NCBI GenBank assembly: GCA_947175175.1
Contig: CAMWLV010000020.1
Coordinates: 1-38,159, forward strand
Direction: 5' to 3'
Source of the DNA: an uncultured Lachnospiraceae bacterium
GTDB lineage: Bacteria; Bacillota; Clostridia; Lachnospirales; Lachnospiraceae
Length of the DNA stretch: 38,159 nucleotides
The notes under the pieces were generated by a model. The model ran no database searches. It saw only the letters and a list, made by a program, of their open reading frames with translations, and had not been told where the DNA came from. Below are positions 26,820 through 36,161 of the stretch, piece by piece. Positions within the stretch are counted from its first letter, which is position 1, and each line of letters starts with the position of its first letter. The translations under genes and the position numbers were made by a program.

Positions 26820-28646
26820 ATGTGTGGAATTGTAGGATATATCGGAAAGCATGCGGCTGCGCCAGTGATACTTGAGGGGCTTTCTAAACTGGAGTACAGG
26901 GGATATGACTCCGCAGGGATGGCAGTGCTTGACGGGGAGCGGATTCAGATCAAGAAATCGGCAGGACGGCTCAAGGTACTTGAGGAACTGACACATGGCG
27001 GGGCAACGATGCCCGGCAATATCGGAATCGGACATACGAGGTGGGCGACACATGGGGCGCCAAGTGATGCCAATTCGCATCCGCACTACAATGCCGAGGA
27101 GACGATTGCGGTTGTCCACAATGGAATTATTGAGAACTATCTGCCATTGAAGGAGAAAATGATCTCAAAGGGATACAAGTTTGTCTCGGATACAGATACG
27201 GAAGTGCTCGCACATTTGATTGATTATTATTATAAGGGAAATCCGCTGGAAGCCATCACAAAGGTTATGCACCGTGTTCAGGGCTCTTATGCGCTTGGAA
27301 TTCTGTTTTCAGACCATCCGGATCAGATTTTTGCGGTCAGAAAGGACAGCCCCTTGATCGTGGGGCAGAATGAGGATGGATGTTTTATCGCGTCGGATGT
27401 ACCTGCGATCTTGAAATATACCAGGAAAGTTTATTTTATCGAAAATCAGGAAGTGGTTCGTCTCCGTGCCGACCATATGCATTTCTATACGGTTGACGAG
27501 GAGGAGATTACCAAAGAGCCCGTCACGATTGAGTGGGATGCCAACGCAGCCGAGAAGGGCGGCTATGAGCATTTTATGTTAAAGGAGATGTATGAGCAGC
27601 CTAAGACGGTGACAGATACGTTGGGACCAAGAATCAAGGACAATGATATTGTGATCGAGGAATTGGGCATGTCTGACGAGGAGATCAGGGCGGTCAGCAA
27701 GATCTTTATTGTGGCGTGTGGTTCTGCGTACCATGCGGGAGTTACAGGTAAGTATGTTATTGAGGGAATTGCGCGGATACCGGTGGAGGTCGATGTGGCG
27801 AGCGAGTTCCGCTATCGCAATCCGATAATGGAAGAGGGAACGATGGTGATCGTGATCAGCCAGTCGGGTGAGACGGCTGACACGCTTGCGGCGCTCAGGG
27901 AGTCGCAGGCGCTTGGATATAAAGTACTTGGAATCGTTAACGTAGTGGGAAGCTCGATTGCGCGGGAGGCGGATAATGTCATGTATACATGGGCAGGTCC
28001 GGAGATCGCAGTTGCCACCACAAAAGCCTACAGTGCACAGCTGATCGCGCTGTACCTGCTTGCGATGAAGTTTGGAAGGGTGCGCGGAAGGTTGGATAAT
28101 GCGGCATTTCTTGACATGATCGAGGATCTGAGGAGACTTCCGGCGCAGATTGAGATGCTTTTGTCCAACAAGCAAAGGATACAGCGCTTTGCCAACCGCT
28201 ATATCGGGGCAAAAGATGTATTTTTCATCGGCAGGGGCGTCGATTATGCAATTTCCATGGAGGGGTCGCTGAAATTAAAAGAGATATCTTATATTCACTC
28301 GGAGGCGTATGCCGCAGGGGAGTTAAAGCATGGAACGATATCCCTGATTGAAAAGGGAACTCTAGTTGCGGCAGTTGCTACACAGGACGTTCTGTTCAAA
28401 AAAGAACTCAGCAATATGGTTGAGGTGAAGGCAAGAGGCGCATTTGTCCTTGCAGTAACCAATGAGGGTAATACAGAGATTGAGAAAGCAGCGGACTATG
28501 TGATCTATATTCCAAGGACAAATCAGTATTTTACCAATTCGCTGGCGATCATACCGCTGCAGCTGTTTGGCTATTATGTGGCAGTTGGAAAGGGCTGTGA
28601 TGTCGACAAGCCCAGGAATCTTGCAAAGTCTGTTACGGTGGAGTGA
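26820..28646 (+). CDS. glmS: Glutamine-fructose-6-phosphate aminotransferase (isomerizing)
   Basis: MCGIVGYIGKHAAAPVILEGLSKLEYRGYDSAGMAV, GIGHTRWATHGAPSDANSHPH; SIS domains ACGSAYHAGVTGKYVIE, ISQSGETADTLAAL; C-terminal PRNLAKSVTVE. Confidence 0.98.
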   Translation: MCGIVGYIGKHAAAPVILEGLSKLEYRGYDSAGMAVLDGERIQIKKSAGRLKVLEELTHGGATMPGNIGIGHTRWATHGAPSDANSHPHYNAEETIAVVHNGIIENYLPLKEKMISKGYKFVSDTDTEVLAHLIDYYYKGNPLEAITKVMHRVQGSYALGILFSDHPDQIFAVRKDSPLIVGQNEDGCFIASDVPAILKYTRKVYFIENQEVVRLRADHMHFYTVDEEEITKEPVTIEWDANAAEKGGYEHFMLKEMYEQPKTVTDTLGPRIKDNDIVIEELGMSDEEIRAVSKIFIVACGSAYHAGVTGKYVIEGIARIPVEVDVASEFRYRNPIMEEGTMVIVISQSGETADTLAALRESQALGYKVLGIVNVVGSSIAREADNVMYTWAGPEIAVATTKAYSAQLIALYLLAMKFGRVRGRLDNAAFLDMIEDLRRLPAQIEMLLSNKQRIQRFANRYIGAKDVFFIGRGVDYAISMEGSLKLKEISYIHSEAYAAGELKHGTISLIEKGTLVAAVATQDVLFKKELSNMVEVKARGAFVLAVTNEGNTEIEKAADYVIYIPRTNQYFTNSLAIIPLQLFGYYVAVGKGCDVDKPRNLAKSVTVE

Positions 28647-28685
28647 AAAAAACGAGTGTGCCGTGCATAAGGAGGTATTTTAAGT

Positions 28686-30254
28686 ATGGGAAAGAAGAAA
28701 TCAACGTTTAAAAATATTATGGTTACGCTGGGGTGTACTGCGTTTGCCGGAGTGTATGTTCTCGGCGGGGGATATGTGATCAGCACATTCATGGACGGTG
28801 CAAATGGAACAAGACCGGCATGGTTGGAGAGAGTGGAAATCCATGTCGACGAAAATGCTTCGGAAAACATCGTAGCGGACAATTCTCTTTCAGGCAGTGT
28901 CATCGCAGGGGCAGCCGGTGTAGAAGGTGCTCGGAATGTAGACAATGCTCCCACAGGACAAAGTTCGGACAGTGGTGTGAATCATAATGGTAATAATGAT
29001 AAGTCCAGTTCCGGGGATACGCTTCAGAAGCCTAGATTTGAAGAGGAAGAGACAGAGACGGATGAGACAGATACAGAAACGGATGAGGCAGAATCAGAAT
29101 CAGAGACTGATTTAGAGTCGGAGACAGATGATGAGCAGTCTGAGGAATCAGAAGACGAGACAGACGACAAAAACGCTGATAAGAAAGAGGAAAAAGAAGG
29201 GAAAAAAGATTCCGTACAGGTAAGCCATGTAAAGGTTATCGATCAGGAGGACCAGGCACTTGCTGTTATGGCGGACGTGACTGCTGTGGTAAAGACAGCA
29301 ATGCCCTGTGTTGTGTCCATCACAAACGAGTATACGGCATATGATTATTGGTATGATGAGGAGTATGACGAGCAGGCAAATGGTTCAGGAATCGTTGTTG
29401 CGCAGAGTGACGAGGAGCTTTTGATCGTCACCAACTATCATGTAGTCGAGGATAACAATAATCTATATGTACAGTTCATTGATGAAGAGGAGGCGGTAGC
29501 TTATGTGAAGGGAACTTCGCCGGAGAATGACCTTGCTATTGTTTCTGTCTTTTTGGAAGATATGTCAGATAAGACGCTGGAAAGCATCGCAATCGCGGCA
29601 CTGGGGGATTCAGACAGCCTTCAGGTGGGAGAGCCGGCGATTGCGATCGGCAATTCGCTTGGATACGGACAATCCGTCACGACAGGAGTCATAAGCGCGC
29701 TGAACAGAAATGTGTTTGCCGACGATCCGGATATGATTCCAGGATACTTGATTCAGACGGATGCGGCGATTAATCCTGGCAATTCAGGTGGTGCGCTCCT
29801 GAACGTGAGGGGTGAAGTGATCGGGATCAATTCCAGCAAGATTGCCGACTATGTGATCGAAGGAATGGGATATGCCATTCCGATCTCGACTGCAAAACCG
29901 ATTATCGAAGATCTGATGCAGAAAGAGACAAGAAAAAAGGTGCCGGAGGAGGAGCGTGCTTTTCTTGGAATTGCTGGTACAGACGTCATCAAGGAGGCGA
30001 CTGCAAGGTATGATATGCCAGAAGGTGTGTATGTAAACAATGTACTGGAAGATACGGCTGCTGATGAGGCAGGGATCTTAAAGGGAGATATCATCATGTA
30101 CATAGACGGTGAGAAGATCACACGCATGGAGGAACTGCAGGGATTGCTGGAGTACTATGCGGCAGGTACTGAGGTTGAGGTCGTGCTGATGCGGCAGAGC
30201 GATGGTGAGTATAAGGAGCGGACTGTCGATGTGATGCTTGGATATAAAGAATAG
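28686..30254 (+). CDS. HtrA/DegP-like trypsin-type serine protease with PDZ domain and acidic extracytoplasmic linker
   Basis: Apparent catalytic triad in VTNYHVVED, PENDLAIVSV, INPGNSGGALLN; C-terminal PDZ; N-terminal TM; linker EEEETETDETDTETDEAESESETDLESETDDEQSEE. Confidence 0.94.
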   Translation: MGKKKSTFKNIMVTLGCTAFAGVYVLGGGYVISTFMDGANGTRPAWLERVEIHVDENASENIVADNSLSGSVIAGAAGVEGARNVDNAPTGQSSDSGVNHNGNNDKSSSGDTLQKPRFEEEETETDETDTETDEAESESETDLESETDDEQSEESEDETDDKNADKKEEKEGKKDSVQVSHVKVIDQEDQALAVMADVTAVVKTAMPCVVSITNEYTAYDYWYDEEYDEQANGSGIVVAQSDEELLIVTNYHVVEDNNNLYVQFIDEEEAVAYVKGTSPENDLAIVSVFLEDMSDKTLESIAIAALGDSDSLQVGEPAIAIGNSLGYGQSVTTGVISALNRNVFADDPDMIPGYLIQTDAAINPGNSGGALLNVRGEVIGINSSKIADYVIEGMGYAIPISTAKPIIEDLMQKETRKKVPEEERAFLGIAGTDVIKEATARYDMPEGVYVNNVLEDTAADEAGILKGDIIMYIDGEKITRMEELQGLLEYYAAGTEVEVVLMRQSDGEYKERTVDVMLGYKE

Positions 30255-30278
30255 TGGAATGAAAAAACGGAGGGCATA

Positions 30279-31892
30279 ATGTTAGATAACAACTTTGACA
30301 ACAACGAAGAGATTGTGGATATGACTGGGGATGAGTCAAACGCTGATGACGATAAAAAAGAGGACAAGAAGGGATCTGAGGACGAATACGAGGAGAAAGA
30401 AAGCGAGTACGAGGATGTATGTTTTATATGCAGACGGCCGGAGAGCAAGACAGGGAGGATGTTCAAGCTTCCAAACCACATCTCTGTATGTTCAGACTGT
30501 ATGCACAAGACGATGGATACCGTCAGCCAGTTTGACTATCAGGGAATGCTCAACAACACGAACCTGAATTTTGACAAGGATAACGGTAAGGATGGCAAGA
30601 GGCGTTTTCCAAATATCAGCTTCGTCAATATTGCAGATCTGCAGGGGGACGGAGGTATTCCGAACCGACAGAAGCTCAAGAAGAAAAAGCCAAAAGAAAA
30701 GAAAGAGAAGGCTGTATTTAACATCAATGATCTGCCAGCGCCGCACAAGATCAAGGCGCAGCTTGATGATTTCGTCGTAGGACAGGATTATGCCAAGAAA
30801 GTGATATCCGTGGCGGTATACAATCACTATAAGCGTGTGACTACTGGCACGATGGATGAAATTGAAATCGAGAAATCCAATATTCTATTGTTAGGACCGA
30901 CAGGATGTGGCAAGACTTATATGGTAAAGACGCTTGCGCGGCTGCTCGATGTGCCGCTCGCCATTGCGGATGCGACTTCGCTGACGGAGGCGGGGTATAT
31001 CGGAGATGATATCGAATCTGTGATTTCAAAACTTCTGACAGCGGCGGAAAATGATGTGGAGAAGGCGGAACAGGGCATCGTATTCATCGATGAGATTGAC
31101 AAGATTGCCAAGAAGAAGAACACGACATCGCGCGATGTGAGTGGTGAGTCTGTACAGCAGGGAATGTTAAAGCTCCTGGAGGGTTCTGATGTGGAGGTTC
31201 CTGTGGGGGCAAACAGCAAAAATGCCATGGTGCCGCTGACTACGATCAACACCAGAAATATCCTGTTTATCTGCGGAGGAGCGTTTCCTGATCTCGAGGA
31301 GATTATCAAGCAGAGACTCACGAAACAGTCTTCGATTGGATTTAATGCGGAGTTGAAAGATGCCTTTGACAAAGAGAAAAATATCTTAAAGAAGGTGACG
31401 GTTGAGGATATCAAAAAATTTGGCATGATCCCAGAGTTTATCGGGCGTCTTCCGATCATCTGTCCTATGGACAGTCTTACAGAGGAGAGCTATATTAAGA
31501 TATTAAAGGAGCCAAAAAATGCGATTTTAAAACAGTATCAGAAGCTTCTTGAGCTGGATGAAGTGAAACTCAACTTTGATGACAGTGCATTGGAAGCAAT
31601 TGCCAAGAAAGCGATGGAACGGGATACTGGTGCACGCGCTCTCCGGGCGATCATTGAAGATTTTATGCTTGATATCATGTACGAGATACCTAAAGATGAC
31701 AATATTGGAGAAGTGACGATCACTGGCGATTATATCAATGGCACAGGTGGTCCAGTGATTGACATACGCACAGACAATGTGCACACAAGGCAGGTCGCAG
31801 GTGCATCAGAGAAAGAACAAGTAGGATCGGAAGCGGCTTCGAAGGACGATGAAGCCAAAAAGGTGGAGGAGCATAATTTCTATGAGTTCTAA
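30279..31892 (+). CDS. ClpX-like AAA+ unfoldase with N-terminal acidic extension and zinc-binding domain
   Basis: ZBD CFICRRPESKTGRMFKLPNHISVCSDC; Walker A GPTGCGKT; Walker B IVFIDEID; ClpX-specific RDVSGESVQQGMLKLLEG; IGF loop SSIGFNAE; RDTGARALRAIIEDFMLDIMYEIP. Confidence 0.92.
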   Translation: MLDNNFDNNEEIVDMTGDESNADDDKKEDKKGSEDEYEEKESEYEDVCFICRRPESKTGRMFKLPNHISVCSDCMHKTMDTVSQFDYQGMLNNTNLNFDKDNGKDGKRRFPNISFVNIADLQGDGGIPNRQKLKKKKPKEKKEKAVFNINDLPAPHKIKAQLDDFVVGQDYAKKVISVAVYNHYKRVTTGTMDEIEIEKSNILLLGPTGCGKTYMVKTLARLLDVPLAIADATSLTEAGYIGDDIESVISKLLTAAENDVEKAEQGIVFIDEIDKIAKKKNTTSRDVSGESVQQGMLKLLEGSDVEVPVGANSKNAMVPLTTINTRNILFICGGAFPDLEEIIKQRLTKQSSIGFNAELKDAFDKEKNILKKVTVEDIKKFGMIPEFIGRLPIICPMDSLTEESYIKILKEPKNAILKQYQKLLELDEVKLNFDDSALEAIAKKAMERDTGARALRAIIEDFMLDIMYEIPKDDNIGEVTITGDYINGTGGPVIDIRTDNVHTRQVAGASEKEQVGSEAASKDDEAKKVEEHNFYEF

Positions 31893-32523
31893 AATGAAAT
31901 GCTTTGCGCGTCCGCCCAAGTTTCGAAACCGGATGATCATGATGCTGTGTGGCGTGCTGGCGCAGGGAATGGGCTTGTCGCTTTTGAGGGCGATCAATTT
32001 GGGCACGGATCCCTGTTCCTGCCTGACGCAGGGGGTTACAAATTTCGTGCCGTTAAGCTTTGGAACCTGCCAGCTGTTGTGTCATCTGGTGACATTTGTC
32101 TTTGTGATCAAGTATGACCCTGGCATGATTGGCTTTGGAACGATAGGCAATATGTGCTTTCTGGGATATATTTCCGACTTTTTCAGGTGGATCTGGTCGC
32201 TGCTGCTTCCAGTGGGATTTTTTGAGGTTACGGGAAACAAATACATACTGCTGATACCATCGCTTGCCATCTTTTTGCTGGGGGCAGCTGCCTACATGTG
32301 TGCAGGTCTGGGCTCCTCACCATACGATGCGCTGCCATTTATCATATCGGGTCATGTGAAAAAGGTTTCGTTTAAGGTGGTGCGCATGATATGGGATATC
32401 AGCTTTATGGCAGCAGGATTTCTGCTTGGTGGCGATGTTGGCATCGTCACGATTTTGGTTGCATTTTTCTTAGGACCGATTATCACGTGGGTACAGCGCA
32501 AGTTGGAGGTACTAATTGCGTAA
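31882..32523 (+). CDS. YczE/YitT-like multi-pass membrane protein
   Basis: MIMMLCGVLAQGMGLSLLRAINLGTDPCSCLTQGVTN..., CAGLGSSPYDALPFIISG; about 5 TM helices. ATG 31882 (GGAGGA upstream) preferred over 31849; 11-nt overlap with clpX-like CDS. Confidence 0.75.
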   Translation: MSSKMKCFARPPKFRNRMIMMLCGVLAQGMGLSLLRAINLGTDPCSCLTQGVTNFVPLSFGTCQLLCHLVTFVFVIKYDPGMIGFGTIGNMCFLGYISDFFRWIWSLLLPVGFFEVTGNKYILLIPSLAIFLLGAAAYMCAGLGSSPYDALPFIISGHVKKVSFKVVRMIWDISFMAAGFLLGGDVGIVTILVAFFLGPIITWVQRKLEVLIA

Positions 32524-33357
32524 ATGACAGAGCTTGAAGAATATTATAACAAATTCAATGAGGAAAAGCGTTTCAATTCACGTCATGGACAGGTGGAGTA
32601 CCGTGTTTCCATGAAATATATCCACAAGTATCTGGATGAAGCAGCTGTAAGACTCAAAGAGGCGGCAGGATCCGACTGTGAGATGGATGATGCTGTCAGA
32701 AGTCGGATCAAGCTTGTGGATATTGGTGCAGGAACTGGACGCTATAGTGTGGAGCTGGCAGAAGAAGGGTATGATGTCACGGCGGTGGAGCTTGTCAGGT
32801 ACAATCTGGGTATCCTGAAAAAGAAGGCAAGCAGTGTCAAGGCGATGCAGGGAAATGCCCTTAATCTGAAAAAGCTTGCAAATGACAGCTTTGATGTGAC
32901 GCTTTTGTTTGGTCCGATGTATCATTTATTTGGGTTTGAGGACAAGAGACAGGCGCTCCGCGAGGCAAAGCGCGTCACGAAGCCGGGTGGTGTAATCCTG
33001 GTGGCGTACTGTATGAATGAGTATAGTGTCATCACATATGGTTTTAAGGAGCGGCATGTGCTTGAATGTATGGAGCAGAAGCGCTTTACGGAGGATTTTC
33101 AGACGATATCGACACCAAGTGATCTCTATGATTATATGCGCATGGAAGAGATCAATGCTCTTAATGAGGCAGAAGGACTGGAACGGATTCAGATTATATC
33201 GCCTGACGGACCGGCAAATTATATCAGGCCTTTTTTGAACCAGCTCAGTGAAGAAGAATTTGAAGCGTTTGTCCGTTATCAGATGGCAGTCTGTGAGCGG
33301 GCTGACCTGATCGGGGCAGGGGCGCATACAACAGATATATTGAGAAAAATAAAGTGA
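32524..33357 (+). CDS. Class I SAM-dependent methyltransferase
   Basis: VDIGAGTGRYSVELAEEGYDVTAVELV, AMQGNALNLKKLANDSFDVTLLFGPMYHLF, AKRVTKPGGVILVAYC. Confidence 0.9.
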   Translation: MTELEEYYNKFNEEKRFNSRHGQVEYRVSMKYIHKYLDEAAVRLKEAAGSDCEMDDAVRSRIKLVDIGAGTGRYSVELAEEGYDVTAVELVRYNLGILKKKASSVKAMQGNALNLKKLANDSFDVTLLFGPMYHLFGFEDKRQALREAKRVTKPGGVILVAYCMNEYSVITYGFKERHVLECMEQKRFTEDFQTISTPSDLYDYMRMEEINALNEAEGLERIQIISPDGPANYIRPFLNQLSEEEFEAFVRYQMAVCERADLIGAGAHTTDILRKIK

Positions 33358-33367
33358 GGAGGACAAT

Positions 33368-36124
33368 ATGGACATAAATCAGGTAACAGAGGAGCTTGAC
33401 GCGCTCTTTGCACAGGAGAAAATAGACGAGATACCACAGTTTTTGGAGTCACATATTGTGCGGGCCATCGAGGAAGGGGCGGAGGATGTACTGCTGACTC
33501 TTTACAACGAGATTATTGGATTTTATAGGGAGACAGGTCAGTATGACCTTTCGATTGATAACTGTCATAAGGCGATTGCACTTATGGATGATATGGGGAT
33601 ACAGGATACAATTCCCTATGCGACTACACTGTTAAACGCTGCAAATGCCCACCGTGCAGCGGGTTTGCTGCAGGAGTCATTGGAGCTGTATAATCAGGTG
33701 AAACCAATCTATGTGGCACAGCTTGACGAGGATGACATGTATTTTGCAAATTTTTATAACAATCTGAGTCTGCTGTATCAGGAAATGAATGATTTTGCGT
33801 CTGCGAAAGATCAGCTCGTGAATGCGCTGTATATTGTGACGCATAAACCAGATAAGCAATTTGAGGTGGCGGTTACACAGGCAAATCTTGCAAATACTTG
33901 CATTGAGCTTGGACAGGACGAAGAGGCGAAGGCAAGGGCGGAGGAGGCAATCCGCATCTTTGAGGAGCTCGGTGTGGACGATGCCCATTATAGTGCGGCT
34001 TTATCAGCTTTGGGCAGTCTGTATTATATGGATAAGGACTATGCCAACGCATTGCAGGTTATGGAAAAGAGCAGGGATTGCGTGGCAAAATACCTTGGTA
34101 CAGACAATATCCAGTATCAAAGGCTGAGCGATAATATCGGAATTATAAGAAATAAAATAGAGGAGGTCACCTCGGCACCAGAAGAACCTACATCGGCAGA
34201 GAATGCAGTAAAAGAGACTGGAGAAGAGCTTGGAATAGAGGAGGCTGTGCCAGAAGAGCCTACAGGCACAGAAGTGCCGGAAATGAGTGTGGGAGAAGCA
34301 GAAGCGTCAGAGGCAGGCGAGGAAAGTGTGTCAGAGGAAGCAGTAACAGAAGAACCCCAGATAGAGAACACGATAATCGAAGAACCTGTGATTGAGGAAA
34401 TCGTAAACGAGGAAGCTATAGCGGCGGAAAGTGCACAGGTTCATGAGGAAAACGCGCCAGAAAAATCAGAGGAAGTCACGGAGCATTCCGTAGAAGATTT
34501 CAAGCCCGAAATCACAGGGCTGGAATTATGCCGTCTTTTCTATGAAGAGTATGGCAGACCAATGATCGCAGAGAAATTTCGCGCCTATGAATCTGTCATT
34601 GCGGTGGGACTTGTGGGAAAGGGGTCTGACTGTTTTGGATATGATGATGCTTTATCACAGGATCACGACTATGGTCCGCGTTTTGTGATGTGGGTTACGA
34701 AGAAGATATATGAACAGATCGGGGAGGAGCTTCAGGAGGCTTATGAACAGCTGCCCAGAAGCTTTATGGGGATTGACAGAATCGAGACATTTCATGGCAG
34801 GGATCGTTGTGGTGTCATGATCATCGAGGATTTTTATAAAAATATACTTGGCTTTAATCTCGTGGGAATGCTTGCACGCAATCAGGAAGCTACAGTGTCT
34901 GGCAAGGAGACCATGGATACCATTAAGAGCTGGCTTGCGGTGCACGATTATGCACTTGCGGCGGCAGTGAACGGGGAAGTATTCCGCGATGATGAGGGAA
35001 TTTTTACAATGTATCGGGATATGCTGATCGATTATTATCCCAAGGCTGTCTGGTATCGGAAGATTGCGCAGACCTGTGCACTTTTTTCACAGAGTGGACA
35101 GTATAATCTGCCCCGCATGCGCATGCGGGGACAGCTTGTGGCGGCAGAGCTGGCAAAGGCGGAGTGCGCTAAACAGGCAATGAAATTGTATTACCTGTTA
35201 AATAGAACATATGCACCACATGATAAGTGGCTCTTTAAGGGGATGCCAAATAATCCGCAGATGGTCATCAGCGGAGAAAACATGGAACAGCTGTGCGTGG
35301 CAGAGCTGGTGGAGAAAGTCAGTCTGCTTCCAGTAGACCAGGCACATGAGGCAGAGCTTACAACTGCGATTGAATCCCTTGCCGTAATCTTTGCAAACGA
35401 ACTTGAGAAAAAAGATATGGTCGGAAAATGTGATCTGTATCTGGATGCCTGCACAAAGGAACTCACGGCGAAAAGTGATGCGCTGCTGACTGCAATTGTC
35501 GCGAACACGCCAGTGATCACAGCACTCTCACTGTCCATAGCAAAGGCTGAGTTCGAGGCATTTGACAAGGTGCAGAATGAGGGCGGCAGGGCAAGCTGTC
35601 AGAACAACTGGCCCACCTTCAAGGTCATGCGCATGAGCCAGTATATGACATGGACGGAGGATATGCTGCTGCAGTATTTGTATGAATTTAAGACAAATTA
35701 TGCGAATGGCAGGAATATGATAGAAGAGAAATATGCCCGCATGATGGAGTCAACGGCACCGTTCGAGTATGCCGTATTTGCAGACCAGCTGCCGCCTGTC
35801 TCAGAGGAGAAGAAGGCAGTCATGGAGCAGGTGATTGGGCTTCAAGTCAAGTGGATGGAGGAGTTTGCGGCAGAGTACCCCAATTTGGCGGATGATGCCC
35901 GCAGGATACACACGTCAGAGGATCTTGCGTATGACACGTCCTATGAGACGTATCTGAGGGGGGAACTCGGTACCTATTCGGACAGAATGCTGGAGATGTA
36001 TGGGCGGTATATCGTGGCACATGCACAGGAAGGCAGAAATGTGGCGCGTGAGATCATGGAAAATACAGTCCGTTTTTATGGATATCAGGATTTGGAAGCG
36101 GCAAGCATTGCGAAAACAAAATGA
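33368..36124 (+). CDS. TPR protein fused to DUF4037-like nucleotidyltransferase-fold and DUF4125-like domains
   Basis: N-terminal tetratricopeptide-like helices; Glu-rich linker; GLELCRLFYEEYGRPMIAEKF...AVGLVGKGSDCFGYDDALSQDHDYGPRF (DUF4037-like); NEGGRASCQNNWPTFKVMRMSQYMTWTEDML (DUF4125-like). Confidence 0.82.
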   Translation: MDINQVTEELDALFAQEKIDEIPQFLESHIVRAIEEGAEDVLLTLYNEIIGFYRETGQYDLSIDNCHKAIALMDDMGIQDTIPYATTLLNAANAHRAAGLLQESLELYNQVKPIYVAQLDEDDMYFANFYNNLSLLYQEMNDFASAKDQLVNALYIVTHKPDKQFEVAVTQANLANTCIELGQDEEAKARAEEAIRIFEELGVDDAHYSAALSALGSLYYMDKDYANALQVMEKSRDCVAKYLGTDNIQYQRLSDNIGIIRNKIEEVTSAPEEPTSAENAVKETGEELGIEEAVPEEPTGTEVPEMSVGEAEASEAGEESVSEEAVTEEPQIENTIIEEPVIEEIVNEEAIAAESAQVHEENAPEKSEEVTEHSVEDFKPEITGLELCRLFYEEYGRPMIAEKFRAYESVIAVGLVGKGSDCFGYDDALSQDHDYGPRFVMWVTKKIYEQIGEELQEAYEQLPRSFMGIDRIETFHGRDRCGVMIIEDFYKNILGFNLVGMLARNQEATVSGKETMDTIKSWLAVHDYALAAAVNGEVFRDDEGIFTMYRDMLIDYYPKAVWYRKIAQTCALFSQSGQYNLPRMRMRGQLVAAELAKAECAKQAMKLYYLLNRTYAPHDKWLFKGMPNNPQMVISGENMEQLCVAELVEKVSLLPVDQAHEAELTTAIESLAVIFANELEKKDMVGKCDLYLDACTKELTAKSDALLTAIVANTPVITALSLSIAKAEFEAFDKVQNEGGRASCQNNWPTFKVMRMSQYMTWTEDMLLQYLYEFKTNYANGRNMIEEKYARMMESTAPFEYAVFADQLPPVSEEKKAVMEQVIGLQVKWMEEFAAEYPNLADDARRIHTSEDLAYDTSYETYLRGELGTYSDRMLEMYGRYIVAHAQEGRNVAREIMENTVRFYGYQDLEAASIAKTK

Positions 36125-36161
36125 TACTTGCAGGGTATGATAAAATGGAGGTTATGAAAAA

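Noticed and set aside
26650-26820. Possible glmS ribozyme upstream of glmS
   Set aside because: Only 26 nt separate the preceding GT2 stop from the glmS ATG; the region upstream is coding and I saw no ribozyme-like core.
36125-36161. T-box riboswitch upstream of trpS
   Set aside because: The intergenic gap is 37 nt, too short for a T-box leader, and no T-box sequence (TGGnACCGCG-like) was seen. A TGATAAAAT extended -10-like string is present but has no good -35.
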